A stretch of DNA of 64,000 nucleotides from Chthonomonadaceae bacterium (GTDB taxonomy: Bacteria; Armatimonadota; Chthonomonadetes; Chthonomonadales; Chthonomonadaceae). Under the pieces are notes generated by a model, which saw only the letters and a program-made list of their open reading frames with translations, did no database searches and was not told the DNA's origin. The position numbers and the translations under genes are program-made. The stretch is taken from contig JANWZQ010000134.1 in the NCBI GenBank assembly GCA_025054835.1, forward strand, positions 1 to 64,000, written 5' to 3'. Shown piece after piece: positions 41,835 through 50,279 of this stretch; within the stretch, counting starts at the first letter, position 1, and every line of letters starts with the position of its first letter.

Positions 41835-42617
41835 GTGAAACGGGTGACATGGCGGGTTGCCGCCGCATCGGTGTGTGGCACGGCCCATGAGCGGGCAGGG
41901 ATGCCCTGTCAGGATGCGTGCGGGTGGCGTTTACTCCCCGGAGGCGTGCTTCTGGCTGCAGTTGCCGATGGTGCCGGTTCTGCCACTCTGGCGGAGGTCG
42001 GGGCACAGATCGCCGTGCAGACGGCTCTGAGCGCTCTGACACAGGCGGCCAGAACGTACTCCGGGGCACTGTCGGTGGCCGCGACAGAGGAGTGGATCCG
42101 CAGAAGTGTCATGGCAACCCGGGAGGCTGTTCAGACCGAGGCTGCCGTACAGGCCACTCCAGAGCGCGAGTTCGCGTGCACGTTGATCGCTCTGGTGGCC
42201 ACGCCGCGCTTTGTGATAGCTGCGCAGATCGGGGATGGCGCGACGGTGGTGCAGGATGCCTCCGGGGGGATGAGCACGCTGACCGCTCCCAACGAGGAGG
42301 GGTACATCAACGAGACACACTTTCTTACCGATCCGGATGCTATGGCGCATCTGCATGTGCACTGCTGTGAAAGCAGGATCACTGCCGTGGCCGCTCTGAC
42401 CGATGGTCTGCAACGTCTGGCCCTGAAGTTGCCCGAAGCGCAACCCCATCGGCCCTTCTTCGAACCGCTTTTCCGTTTTGTGGCGGAGAGTGACTCCAGC
42501 ATGGCAGAGACCCGGTTGTCCGCCCTGTTGCGTTCTCCGCGCATCACGCAGCGCGCTGATGACGATCTGACGCTGTTGCTGGCAACACATGCCGGTGTTG
42601 CTGTGTCTCCAGAATAG
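41835..42617 (+). CDS. PP2C-type protein phosphatase
   Basis: This protein of about 260 residues is of the PP2C_2 group. Metal-binding aspartates are in VADGAGS (43-49), IGDGATVV, ALTDGLQRL and DDDLTLLLA. It starts at GTG 41835, with GGAGG about six bases upstream; a frame reaching 41790 lacks an SD. It dephosphorylates Ser/Thr-type phosphate in the cytoplasm. PP2C_2 proteins often sit with a Ser/Thr kinase and a VWA protein, but none is adjacent here, so its partner is unknown. Confidence 0.88.
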   Translation: MKRVTWRVAAASVCGTAHERAGMPCQDACGWRLLPGGVLLAAVADGAGSATLAEVGAQIAVQTALSALTQAARTYSGALSVAATEEWIRRSVMATREAVQTEAAVQATPEREFACTLIALVATPRFVIAAQIGDGATVVQDASGGMSTLTAPNEEGYINETHFLTDPDAMAHLHVHCCESRITAVAALTDGLQRLALKLPEAQPHRPFFEPLFRFVAESDSSMAETRLSALLRSPRITQRADDDLTLLLATHAGVAVSPE

Positions 42618-42761
42618 TTCTGTGCCGCACAACCTCCCTGCGTTACCCTGTGAGCGCAAATTTTAACGGCCCGGGCAGGAGATCCGCACACCGAGGGGGA
42701 AAAAGACAGCAAACGTGCAGAAGGGTGCTACTGGCACTCTGCACTGGCAGGAGAAACGGCC

Positions 42762-43451
42762 ATGCCCCCCCGCAGCAGAATGTTCGCCGGGTTCACTCTG
42801 GTGGAACTTCTGGTTGTTGTTGCCGTCATTGCCATGCTGGCTGGCCTGTTGTTCCCGGTTCTGGCTGTTGCGCGGGGCCGGGCACGCGCAACCACCTGCG
42901 TTTCCAACCTGCGTCAGGCCGGAGTCGCCTTCTCCATGTATCTGCAGGACTACGATGGGTACTACCCGGTTGCCGTTGACCCTGCGGATCGGGATACCCC
43001 CCAGATCTGGGACGCCTTTCCCGCGTTTCGTGCCGAGATACCCTATCTGCCATGGCTCCATGAGGTGTTGCAACCCTACGTCCGATCGAAAGAAATTTTT
43101 CATTGCCCCTCCGACACGGGTATCCTGATAGAAGACTTCACCGCTCTGTATCTGGGAGCAGAGCCCAGTAGCTATCAGAAGTACGGGACCAGCTACCTGT
43201 ATCGTACCGAGCACGCAGTACGACGGATGCACGAAGCGGCCATCCAGAGCCCGGCCCGTGTCAATCTGTACATGGATGGTTCAGGTATCTGGCATGGTAG
43301 CGGTCCGTCAGACCGGAGTATCGGGGTAGAGCGATGGCACCGGGACAACCCGGAACTGCACGGCAGGCGTTTTCACACGTTGCATGGTGACTATCATGTG
43401 AAAAGCCTGACGTTCCTGCAGTTGCAAGCGCTCTGGGACGCCCCATTGTAA
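42762..43451 (+). CDS. Type IV pseudopilin, prepilin-type N-terminus
   Basis: This 229-residue protein has the leader cleavage site MFAGFTLVELLVVVAVIAML (cut after Gly, Phe methylated), followed by a helix and LLFPVLAVARGRARATTC. The body (SNLRQAGVAFSMYLQDYDGYYP) is typical of the DUF1559-like pseudopilins common in Planctomycetes and Armatimonadota. It ends with GDYHVKSLTFLQL, matching the H-x-DG tail loosely. It likely belongs to a type II/IV secretion or pilus apparatus whose other genes are elsewhere. AGGAG lies eight bases before ATG. Confidence 0.88.
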   Translation: MPPRSRMFAGFTLVELLVVVAVIAMLAGLLFPVLAVARGRARATTCVSNLRQAGVAFSMYLQDYDGYYPVAVDPADRDTPQIWDAFPAFRAEIPYLPWLHEVLQPYVRSKEIFHCPSDTGILIEDFTALYLGAEPSSYQKYGTSYLYRTEHAVRRMHEAAIQSPARVNLYMDGSGIWHGSGPSDRSIGVERWHRDNPELHGRRFHTLHGDYHVKSLTFLQLQALWDAPL

Positions 43452-43503
43452 TGTAACTCACACGATCGTTGTAACAGACCAAAGGCATTTGAGGAGAAAG
43501 ATA

Positions 43504-44682
43504 ATGGAAGCAGCTGGCCCCAGCCCGTCACAGGATGCAACCCGCACCGTCGCGGAAACACTGGCAGTCGAAGAGAGTGGACAGACAGAGAAACCCGGCG
43601 AGCGCAGTGCGGTGGAACTGCAGATTGCGTCGCCTTTGAAGAACGCGGAGACGTTTGAGACGTACTGCCATCACGTGCAGGCGCGTCTGGCAGAGCATGC
43701 ATTGCGACGCAGGCATTTTCTGCAGAACGCGCACGAGCGTCTGACGCAGCTGTTGCATGCGGCGCGCGCTGTGGAGGACCATGCGCTCTACCAGGAGCTC
43801 TGGCAGGTGCGTCTGGCCACACGTGAGCTCCTGGAGTCCCTGCGGCATCTCTCGCCAGCAGGGAACGGACTGCATGGCTCCGGGCCACAGGGGGGCACAG
43901 CGCCCTACCATCCCAACGGATACCGTGGCAGTGTACTGGAAGCGCCGACCTCCCGTGCGGAAATGAGCGCGAACGCACCGTTGCTCACACAACCTCCCCT
44001 CCAGGCCGTCGTGGGCGCCCCACCCCGGCTACCCCGTCGTCCCCTCCGACCTCTGGATGACATTGAAGCCGATGCCCGGAAGATTCTGGAGCGTATCGAA
44101 GAGTGGAAAGTGAAATATCCTCTGCTCTCCGAACAGGGAGCGCTCTGCGTGCCCAACTGCCTGCGCATGCGCGCACTGGCCTGCCGTCTGCGCCGTCTGG
44201 AGGAAGAAGCAGGGGACACCGAGGTCGCCGCGGTGACAGAGGCCATGGACACGTTGATCGCGTTGCTGGATGCGGCCGGCGACGAGGAATACACCATTGC
44301 ACTGGACGATGAGCTCTCGCCAGGGCCAACGGCGTTCCAATGGGGCGAACTCGCTGATCGCTACGAAGAGATGGCGCGGGCACAGGAGGCTTTTGAGTGG
44401 TGGATGGAGCACCGGGCAGTCCTGAGCATGGATCTGGTTCAACCCATTGCAGAGGCAATTGCTGCAGTGCAGCAACGGTTCAACCGGCTGCTCTTCCGTA
44501 TCGGTGCACGCGACCCATATCAGCAGCGGTTGTTCGACAGTCTGCGCCTCTGGGCTCGTGAGGCGCAGTGCTACCTGTACAGCCTGCGTCCCAAGGTGCC
44601 CATCGCAGAGTTGATCGACCGGGCTGCCACTCTGGAAGAGGCGCTCCGGCGTGCGGTCGAGGCAGTGAGTGCGACGCCCTGA
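43504..44682 (+). CDS. Hypothetical helical protein, unknown function
   Basis: This 392-residue protein starts at ATG 43504, with GAGGAG seven bases before. It has a polar Ser/Glu/Thr N-terminus (about 1-60), a coiled-coil-like block (about 70-125: HHVQARLAEHALRRRHFLQ), a Pro/Gly linker (about 130-190), and an all-helical C-terminal part (about 200-392) rich in Arg/Glu/Leu. No signal, membrane helix or recognised motif is seen. It lies 52 bases after the pseudopilin gene and 54 before argG. Codon use and the SD support it as real. Confidence 0.7.
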   Translation: MEAAGPSPSQDATRTVAETLAVEESGQTEKPGERSAVELQIASPLKNAETFETYCHHVQARLAEHALRRRHFLQNAHERLTQLLHAARAVEDHALYQELWQVRLATRELLESLRHLSPAGNGLHGSGPQGGTAPYHPNGYRGSVLEAPTSRAEMSANAPLLTQPPLQAVVGAPPRLPRRPLRPLDDIEADARKILERIEEWKVKYPLLSEQGALCVPNCLRMRALACRLRRLEEEAGDTEVAAVTEAMDTLIALLDAAGDEEYTIALDDELSPGPTAFQWGELADRYEEMARAQEAFEWWMEHRAVLSMDLVQPIAEAIAAVQQRFNRLLFRIGARDPYQQRLFDSLRLWAREAQCYLYSLRPKVPIAELIDRAATLEEALRRAVEAVSATP

Positions 44683-44736
44683 GTGGCCAGAGAGCGTCGC
44701 GCCTCTCAATTCACAGATTGATCGGAAGCCTGTCGC

Positions 44737-46029
44737 ATGAGAAAGATTATCCTGGTTTACTCCGGGGGACTGGACACTTCGGTGTGCATCCCCCTGATGC
44801 GCGAAGAGTACGGTTTTGATCACGTCATTACGGTCACAGTGGATGTCGGACAACCCGCAGCGGATATCCGGCAGGCCGAAGAGCGCGCGCGTGCGCTGGG
44901 GGCCGAGCACTACACGGTGGACGCAAAAGCCCTCTTCGTCGAACACTTCTGCTGGCCTGCCGTGCGCGCCAACGGTGACTATCAGGGTTACCCGATCTCT
45001 ACCAGTATCGCCCGGCCACTGATTGCGCTCATGGCCGTGGAAAAAGCCCGGGAACTGGGTGTCAATGCGTTCGGGCACGGATGTACTGGCAAGGGCAACG
45101 ACCAGTTCCGTCTGGAGTACATCCTGCGTACGTTGATGCCGGACGCTCAGATCGTCGCTCCGATGCGCGAGGGGCGGCGGCTGCCGGATGGGCGGCGTGA
45201 GCCGTGGACCCGGAGCGAGGAGATCGAGTACGCCAGTGCGCATGGTCTCAACATCCCGCAGACGAAGGAGCGCATCTGGTCGGTGGATGAGAACCTGTGG
45301 GGACGCAGCATCGAGGGAGGGCGTCTGGAAGACCCGGATTACGCGCCCCCGGAAGAAATCTTTCAGTGGACACGCAGCCTGGCAGACACGCCGGCAGAGC
45401 CCCGGATCCTCACGCTGACCTTCGAGAACGGTGTGCCGGTGGCCATCGATCATCGGCACATGAGCCCTGTGGAACTTGTAACGACTCTCAACCGGATCGC
45501 AGGCGAGCATGGTGTGGGCCGGATCGATATCATGGAAGACCGGATGCTCGGGCTGAAGGTGCGGGAGAACTACGAATGCCCCGCAGCCGTCACGATCCTG
45601 ACAGCGCACCGTGCGCTGGAAGCACTGGTCTGCACGCAGAGCGAGCTCAAATTCAAGGCGATGGTGGATCGTGAGTGGGGCGAGCTGGCCTATCGGGGAC
45701 TGTGGCTGGATCCGCTCAAAGAGGCTCTGGAGGCCTTCATCAATACGATACAGAAGCGCGTGGTAGGCACCGTGACTCTGCGTCTGGCTCGGGGCAACGT
45801 GACTGTGATCGGCCGGCGCAGCGAGGCTGCGCTCTACAGTGAGGATCTGGCCTCGTTCGACAGTAAAACCTTCGATCAATCCGAGGCACTGGGGATCGTC
45901 AAAACGCACGGGATGCAGTCCCGTCTCTTCTGGCATCTGCGTCAGCAGGGCAAAATTCCGGGGTCCGGGGTTTCCGGCCTCCCGCTTCTGACGGCATCTG
46001 CTCCCGCAGAGGAAGTCCCGTATGCGTAA
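44737..46029 (+). CDS. argG: Argininosuccinate synthase
   Basis: This 430-residue enzyme joins citrulline and aspartate with ATP, the penultimate step to arginine. The ATP loop IILVYSGGLDTSVCI is at the start, with HGCTGKGNDQFRLEY, YASAHGLNIP and ENLWGRSIEGGRLEDP, all standard for ArgG. It overlaps argH by eight bases, so the two are coupled. GGAAG stands eight bases before ATG. Confidence 0.97.
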   Translation: MRKIILVYSGGLDTSVCIPLMREEYGFDHVITVTVDVGQPAADIRQAEERARALGAEHYTVDAKALFVEHFCWPAVRANGDYQGYPISTSIARPLIALMAVEKARELGVNAFGHGCTGKGNDQFRLEYILRTLMPDAQIVAPMREGRRLPDGRREPWTRSEEIEYASAHGLNIPQTKERIWSVDENLWGRSIEGGRLEDPDYAPPEEIFQWTRSLADTPAEPRILTLTFENGVPVAIDHRHMSPVELVTTLNRIAGEHGVGRIDIMEDRMLGLKVRENYECPAAVTILTAHRALEALVCTQSELKFKAMVDREWGELAYRGLWLDPLKEALEAFINTIQKRVVGTVTLRLARGNVTVIGRRSEAALYSEDLASFDSKTFDQSEALGIVKTHGMQSRLFWHLRQQGKIPGSGVSGLPLLTASAPAEEVPYA

Positions 46030-47410
46030 GCTCTGGGGAGGCCGTTTTGATGGGGAGACCGATGCGCTGATCCTGCGTTTGAACAACTCCCTTCCTTTTG
46101 ACAGGCGGCTCTGGCGTCAGGATATCGAGGGCAGTATCGCGCACGCAACCATGCTCGGGGCTACTGGCATCCTGTCCCCGCAGGAGGCTGATCAGATCGT
46201 TGCGGGCCTGCAGACATTGCGCGCGGATCTGGAGGCCGGGCAGGTGGAGTTGCCGGAAGACGCGGAGGATGTGCATGCGGCGGTGGAATCCCTGCTACGT
46301 GAACGGATCGGGCCGATTGCGGGAAAGTTGCACACGGCTCGTAGCCGCAACGATCAGGTCGCTACGGATGTGCGCCTCTACCTGCGTGCGGAATGTGATG
46401 CGCTCGTTGCGGAGATCCGGCAGTTGCAGGAGACATTGCTCGACGTCGCGGCACAGCACTTCGAGACGGTGATGCCCGGGTACACACACCTGCAACATGC
46501 GCAACCGGTCGTGCTGGCACATCACCTGCTGGCCTACTTCTGGATGCTGAGTCGTGATGTGGAGCGCCTGAGCGCGTGCCGCGGGCGAGTCAATCGCTTG
46601 CCATTGGGGGCGGCCGCGCTTGCCGGAACCGGCTTCCCGATCGACCGAGAGCACGTAGCCCGACAGCTGCAGTTCGACATGTTACTGGAGAATAGTCTCG
46701 ACGCGGTTTCTGATCGAGACTTCATCGCGGAATTTCTGGCCTGTGCGGCTATTCTAATGATGCACCTCTCCCGACTTGCCGAGGAGATCGTCCTGTGGAA
46801 CAGTCCGGAGTTCGGCTTTGTTATTCTGGATGACTCGGTGACGACCGGTAGCAGCATCATGCCGCAGAAGAAGAATCCCGATGTAGCCGAACTGGTGCGT
46901 GGCAAAACCGGTAGAGTTTATGGCAATCTCACCGCAATTCTCACAGTGCTCAAAGGCCTCCCACTGGCGTACAATAAGGATCTGCAGGAGGATAAAGAGC
47001 CTCTGTTTGACACAGTCGACACCCTGCATCTGGTGCTTCCGGCCCTTCGGAAGACGCTGGCCTCGGCGCGCTTTCAGGTAGAACGCATGCGCGAGGCGAC
47101 TGCAGGCGATTTCTCCACAGCGACCGATCTCGCAGACTATCTCGTGCGACAGGGCATGACCTTTCGAGAAGCTCATGAGGTTGTCGGAAGGATCGTGCGT
47201 CACTGCATCGCGCACCACCTGACCCTGGAGACTCTGGACGTCCCGACCCTGCAGGCTCTGTGCCCGACGCTCGCAGATAGGGCATCGGAGGTACAGGCGA
47301 TTCTCTCGGTGCAGGCGAGCGTGCAATCCCGTCAGGTACGCGGAGGTACCGCGCCGCAATCCGTGCGAGTGCAGTGGCAGGTAGCACGTGACAGTCTTGC
47401 GGGTACATAG
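46022..47410 (+). CDS. argH: Argininosuccinate lyase
   Basis: This 462-residue fumarase-superfamily lyase cleaves argininosuccinate to arginine and fumarate. It opens KLWGGRF, and contains DVHAAVESLL, TARSRNDQVATDVRLYLR, MPGYTHLQHAQPV with the catalytic His, and the signature GSSIMPQKKNPDVAELVRG. Normal length. GAGGA lies eight bases before its ATG, inside the argG end. Confidence 0.97.
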   Translation: MRKLWGGRFDGETDALILRLNNSLPFDRRLWRQDIEGSIAHATMLGATGILSPQEADQIVAGLQTLRADLEAGQVELPEDAEDVHAAVESLLRERIGPIAGKLHTARSRNDQVATDVRLYLRAECDALVAEIRQLQETLLDVAAQHFETVMPGYTHLQHAQPVVLAHHLLAYFWMLSRDVERLSACRGRVNRLPLGAAALAGTGFPIDREHVARQLQFDMLLENSLDAVSDRDFIAEFLACAAILMMHLSRLAEEIVLWNSPEFGFVILDDSVTTGSSIMPQKKNPDVAELVRGKTGRVYGNLTAILTVLKGLPLAYNKDLQEDKEPLFDTVDTLHLVLPALRKTLASARFQVERMREATAGDFSTATDLADYLVRQGMTFREAHEVVGRIVRHCIAHHLTLETLDVPTLQALCPTLADRASEVQAILSVQASVQSRQVRGGTAPQSVRVQWQVARDSLAGT

Positions 47411-47586
47411 GGCGCTTGGCATATATTTTGCATGGAGCAGGGCAAGATCCGGTTGCAACACGCCGGGAGACGTGTGCTCCGCTCCCCTTGCAAGCGGTGC
47501 CTCTGTGTTGCTGCGTGGTATCCTTCCTCTCCGCCGACAGGATGTTGCCGGAGGAGCGCGAAGTTGCCGGGAAGAAAGCTACCCTG

Positions 47587-48807
47587 ATGAGAGTCGCCAT
47601 CGTACATGAGCGGTTGGATGTGGTGGGAGGAGCTGAGCGGGTAGTGCTGGCTCTGCATCGCATCTACCCGCAAGCGCCCGTCTACACAAGCTTTGTAGAC
47701 CGGGAAGGGCTGGCGCGTGACGGGGACCTGCACCCGGAATTTCAACGCATGGAGATCCGAACCTCCTTCATGCAACGCCTGCCCCGCTGGATGAAACGCC
47801 GCAGCGACCGCTTGCTGCCTCTGTACATGTTCGCGTTTCAGGGGTTTGATCTCTCCGAATACGATGTGGTGATCTCTTCGAGTTATGTGGCGGCCAAAAG
47901 TGTGCTGACTTCGGCGGAGACCTGCCATATCTGTTTCTGCCATACGCCCATGCGCTACGCGTGGGAAATGTTCCCGCAGTACATCGGCAGTATGCGCAAC
48001 CCGTTCACCCGGGGGGCCGCGCACCTCTTTCTGCAGTACTTCCGGATATGGGATCTGCAAACGGCTTACAATGTCAACTACTTTATCAGCACTTCTGATG
48101 TGGTGCGCCGGCGGATCCGCAAGCACTACGGCCGCGACAGCTATGTGATCCATCCCCCTGTGGAGACCCATCGCTTCCGGGTGAGCAGCGCGCCAAAAGA
48201 CTACTATGTGGCCATCTCCCGTCTGGTTCCCTACAAGCGGATCGACCTGGCTGTGGAGGCTTTTAATCGGCTGGGGCGGAAGCTGGTAGTGATCGGGGAT
48301 GGGCGCGACTTTGCGCGCATCCGGGCGCAGGCGGGGCCGAACATAGCGGTTCTGGGGTGGCAGCCAGATGCTGTGGTTGCGCAGTATCTGAGCGAGGCAC
48401 GGGCGCTCATCTTCCCGGGCGAGGAGGACTTTGGCATACTGCCCGTTGAGGCGCAGGCTGCAGGAACGCCGGTGATTGCCTTCGGGCGTGGAGGAGCGCT
48501 CGAGACGGTGGTGCATGGTCGGACCGGCCTGTTCTTCCCGGAACAGAAAGCCGAGGCGCTCATGGAAGCTGTGCGCCAGTTCGAATGCCTGACATGGGAT
48601 CGTCAGGCCATTGCGGAACACGCCCGGCAGTTCGATGAGGCGGTCTTCCAGAGGAAGATCCAGCAGTACGTCGAGCAGTGTTACCGCGAGTTTCGTGCAG
48701 ACCGTCGTGTGTTGCCCCCTCTGGCTCAGGATAGCCCGGCATTTGCGCTGGAAGCAGACGATCTGGCAATTGCGGCTGCGCATGTAGAGCAGTCACGCAT
48801 AGGATAA
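47587..48807 (+). CDS. Glycosyltransferase family 4 (GT-B)
   Basis: This 406-residue enzyme starts MRVAIVHERLDVVGGAERV, the N-terminal glycine loop of GT4 proteins that make O-antigen or exopolysaccharide. VVISSSYVAAKSVLTS, CHTPMRYAWEMFPQYIG, and the C-terminal SRLVPYKRIDLAVEAFNRL, FPGEEDFGILPVEAQAAG and GGALETVVHGRTG identify donor binding. A 176-base gap separates it from argH; I see no gene there, only a possible AT-rich promoter segment around TATATT. Confidence 0.9.
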   Translation: MRVAIVHERLDVVGGAERVVLALHRIYPQAPVYTSFVDREGLARDGDLHPEFQRMEIRTSFMQRLPRWMKRRSDRLLPLYMFAFQGFDLSEYDVVISSSYVAAKSVLTSAETCHICFCHTPMRYAWEMFPQYIGSMRNPFTRGAAHLFLQYFRIWDLQTAYNVNYFISTSDVVRRRIRKHYGRDSYVIHPPVETHRFRVSSAPKDYYVAISRLVPYKRIDLAVEAFNRLGRKLVVIGDGRDFARIRAQAGPNIAVLGWQPDAVVAQYLSEARALIFPGEEDFGILPVEAQAAGTPVIAFGRGGALETVVHGRTGLFFPEQKAEALMEAVRQFECLTWDRQAIAEHARQFDEAVFQRKIQQYVEQCYREFRADRRVLPPLAQDSPAFALEADDLAIAAAHVEQSRIG

Positions 48808-48835
48808 CGCCTGTGCTCTGCAGGAGGTGCGGGTG

Positions 48836-49966
48836 TCAGGTGAGCAGCGTGTCCAGATGTCGGGCGAGAAATGTGTCGACGATGGCCCGGTCGAATTGCG
48901 TTCCAGCACCGGATTGCAGACGACAGCAGGCCTCTTCACGCGAGAAACGCCGCCGGTAGACCCGATCAGAAGTCATCACCTCGAATGCATCGGCTACTGC
49001 AATGACCCGGGAGAGCAAGGGAATGTTGTCTCCCTGCAACCCGGAAGGGTACCCGGAGCCGTCCACGCGTTCGTGGTGATGCCGGACCACTTCGGCCACG
49101 TAGGCCAGTTCTTCCACGTGCCCGACGATTTCCGCCCCTTTCTCTGGGTGCTTGCGGATTTCCGCCCACTCTTCTTCTGTCAAAGGCCCCGGCTTGTGCA
49201 GGATGAAGTCCGGGATGCCGATCTTCCCCACATCATGCACCTGAGCTGCGATTTCCAGGTGCCGTAACTCCTCCTCGGGCAATCCCATCGCCTGCCCGAG
49301 ATTGACTGCCAGATGTGTGACACGCCGGGAGTGCTCGGCAGTGTAGGGCTCTTTTGCCTCGACCGCCGCGGTCAGGACTTTCACCGTATTGAACTTCAGG
49401 GTGTAGTCTCTGCGAACGCGATCGAAGCGCAACAGGGCATGCCGCTCCAGGTTACGCTCCACAATCAAGGGGACGTCCTCGATACTGAAAGGCTTGGCAA
49501 GGAAATCCGAGGCACCACAGCGGATCGCAGTACGCAGGAGCTCACGATCTCTCAGGGCTGTTAGCAGCACGATCGGGATGTGCGGATACGCTTGCGAGAC
49601 ATGTGCGGTCAACTCCAGACCATTCATGCCGGACATCATCATGTCCGAGATGATCAGGTCAAAGGAGGCAAATCGCAACATTTCCCATGCTACTTCCGCG
49701 GAGGGGGCAGTGAAGACCTGGTAGTGGTACCGGCGCAGGATGCGCTCCATGATGTCGCGGATCCAATCATCATCGTCGACAATCAGAATGCGCTTCTGGT
49801 CCGACGACAGATAACAGGGGGACAGTTCAGACCGGGACGATTGCAATGATGGGGCGTGAACAGCACAGGCCGACGGGCTCTGGTCATGGTCGCAGGACAC
49901 GTACGAGTGTCCGGACGCCCCCTTACCCGAAGGCACATCGCCGGGAGAGGCTGCTGAAAACATCAT
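48836..49966 (-). CDS. Response regulator with HD-GYP domain
   Basis: This 376-residue protein has a receiver domain (about 57-175; ILIVDDDDW, phospho-Asp108 in IISDMMMSGM, Lys158) and an HD-GYP domain (about 190-370). The latter has metal ligands HDVGKIGIPD (His244, Asp245, Lys248) and HHHERVDGSGYPSGL with the GYP signature. HD-GYP proteins hydrolyse cyclic di-GMP, affecting motility and surface growth, which fits the flagellar genes. The 55-residue N-terminus before the receiver is polar and without motif. It has its own strong promoter upstream. Confidence 0.93.
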   Translation of the reverse strand: MMFSAASPGDVPSGKGASGHSYVSCDHDQSPSACAVHAPSLQSSRSELSPCYLSSDQKRILIVDDDDWIRDIMERILRRYHYQVFTAPSAEVAWEMLRFASFDLIISDMMMSGMNGLELTAHVSQAYPHIPIVLLTALRDRELLRTAIRCGASDFLAKPFSIEDVPLIVERNLERHALLRFDRVRRDYTLKFNTVKVLTAAVEAKEPYTAEHSRRVTHLAVNLGQAMGLPEEELRHLEIAAQVHDVGKIGIPDFILHKPGPLTEEEWAEIRKHPEKGAEIVGHVEELAYVAEVVRHHHERVDGSGYPSGLQGDNIPLLSRVIAVADAFEVMTSDRVYRRRFSREEACCRLQSGAGTQFDRAIVDTFLARHLDTLLT

Positions 49967-50006
49967 GATATCTCCCTCGGGACATAAGGGATGAGTAGCG
50001 AAGAAA

Positions 50007-50028
50007 GTACCCCTGGGGAAGGGGGTAC
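50007..50028. promoter_or_regulatory. Inverted repeat at the HD-GYP transcription start
   Basis: GTACCCC (50007-50013) and GGGGTAC (50022-50028) are perfect seven-base arms with an eight-base loop. They start eight bases past the minus-10 box of the HD-GYP promoter, so the repeat covers about +1 to +22. It could be an operator or an mRNA stem. Confidence 0.5.
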
Positions 50029-50035
50029 ACTGCGC

Positions 50036-50064
50036 ATTTTACCAGTATTCTGCCTGCCTGTCAA
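50036..50064 (-). promoter_or_regulatory. Sigma-70-type promoter for the HD-GYP gene
   Basis: Read on the minus strand, TTGACA (perfect minus-35, 50059-50064) is 17 bases from TAAAAT (50036-50041, one mismatch to minus-10). It is about 70 bases upstream of the HD-GYP start. Confidence 0.8.
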
Positions 50065-50164
50065 GAGAAGATGAAGAATTTTAGTAAAAATTTTAGCGAA
50101 TGGCAGTGCGCTTTTGAACCGTGTGCGCCTGTTCTATGTTGCCGGTCGGGCGTGCTGCGGAGCC

Positions 50165-50193
50165 TTGACACCCTGTGTGTGGCCCGATATACT
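50165..50193 (+). promoter_or_regulatory. Sigma-70-type promoter for parB
   Basis: TTGACA (50165-50170) is 17 bases from TATACT (50188-50193). Perfect minus-35 and five of six minus-10. It is about 85 bases before the likely parB start, divergent from the HD-GYP promoter. Confidence 0.8.
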
Positions 50194-50279
50194 TATGCAC
50201 GTCCGTGTTCAACCTCCCCGGTACCTCCACCTACCTGTGAGGACCGCAATCTACCATGCATCCTGCTTCTGGAGGCGCA

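Noticed and set aside
44029-46086. Long open frame (685 codons) on the minus strand over argG and its upstream gene
   Set aside because: argG on the plus strand is a clear family member with a good SD. The antisense frame has no SD and its product has no recognisable fold.
47411-47586. Possible gene or promoter between argH and the glycosyltransferase
   Set aside because: The upstream frame reading into the glycosyltransferase lacks an SD. The TATATT box has a 19-base spacer to TTGCGG, too weak to call.
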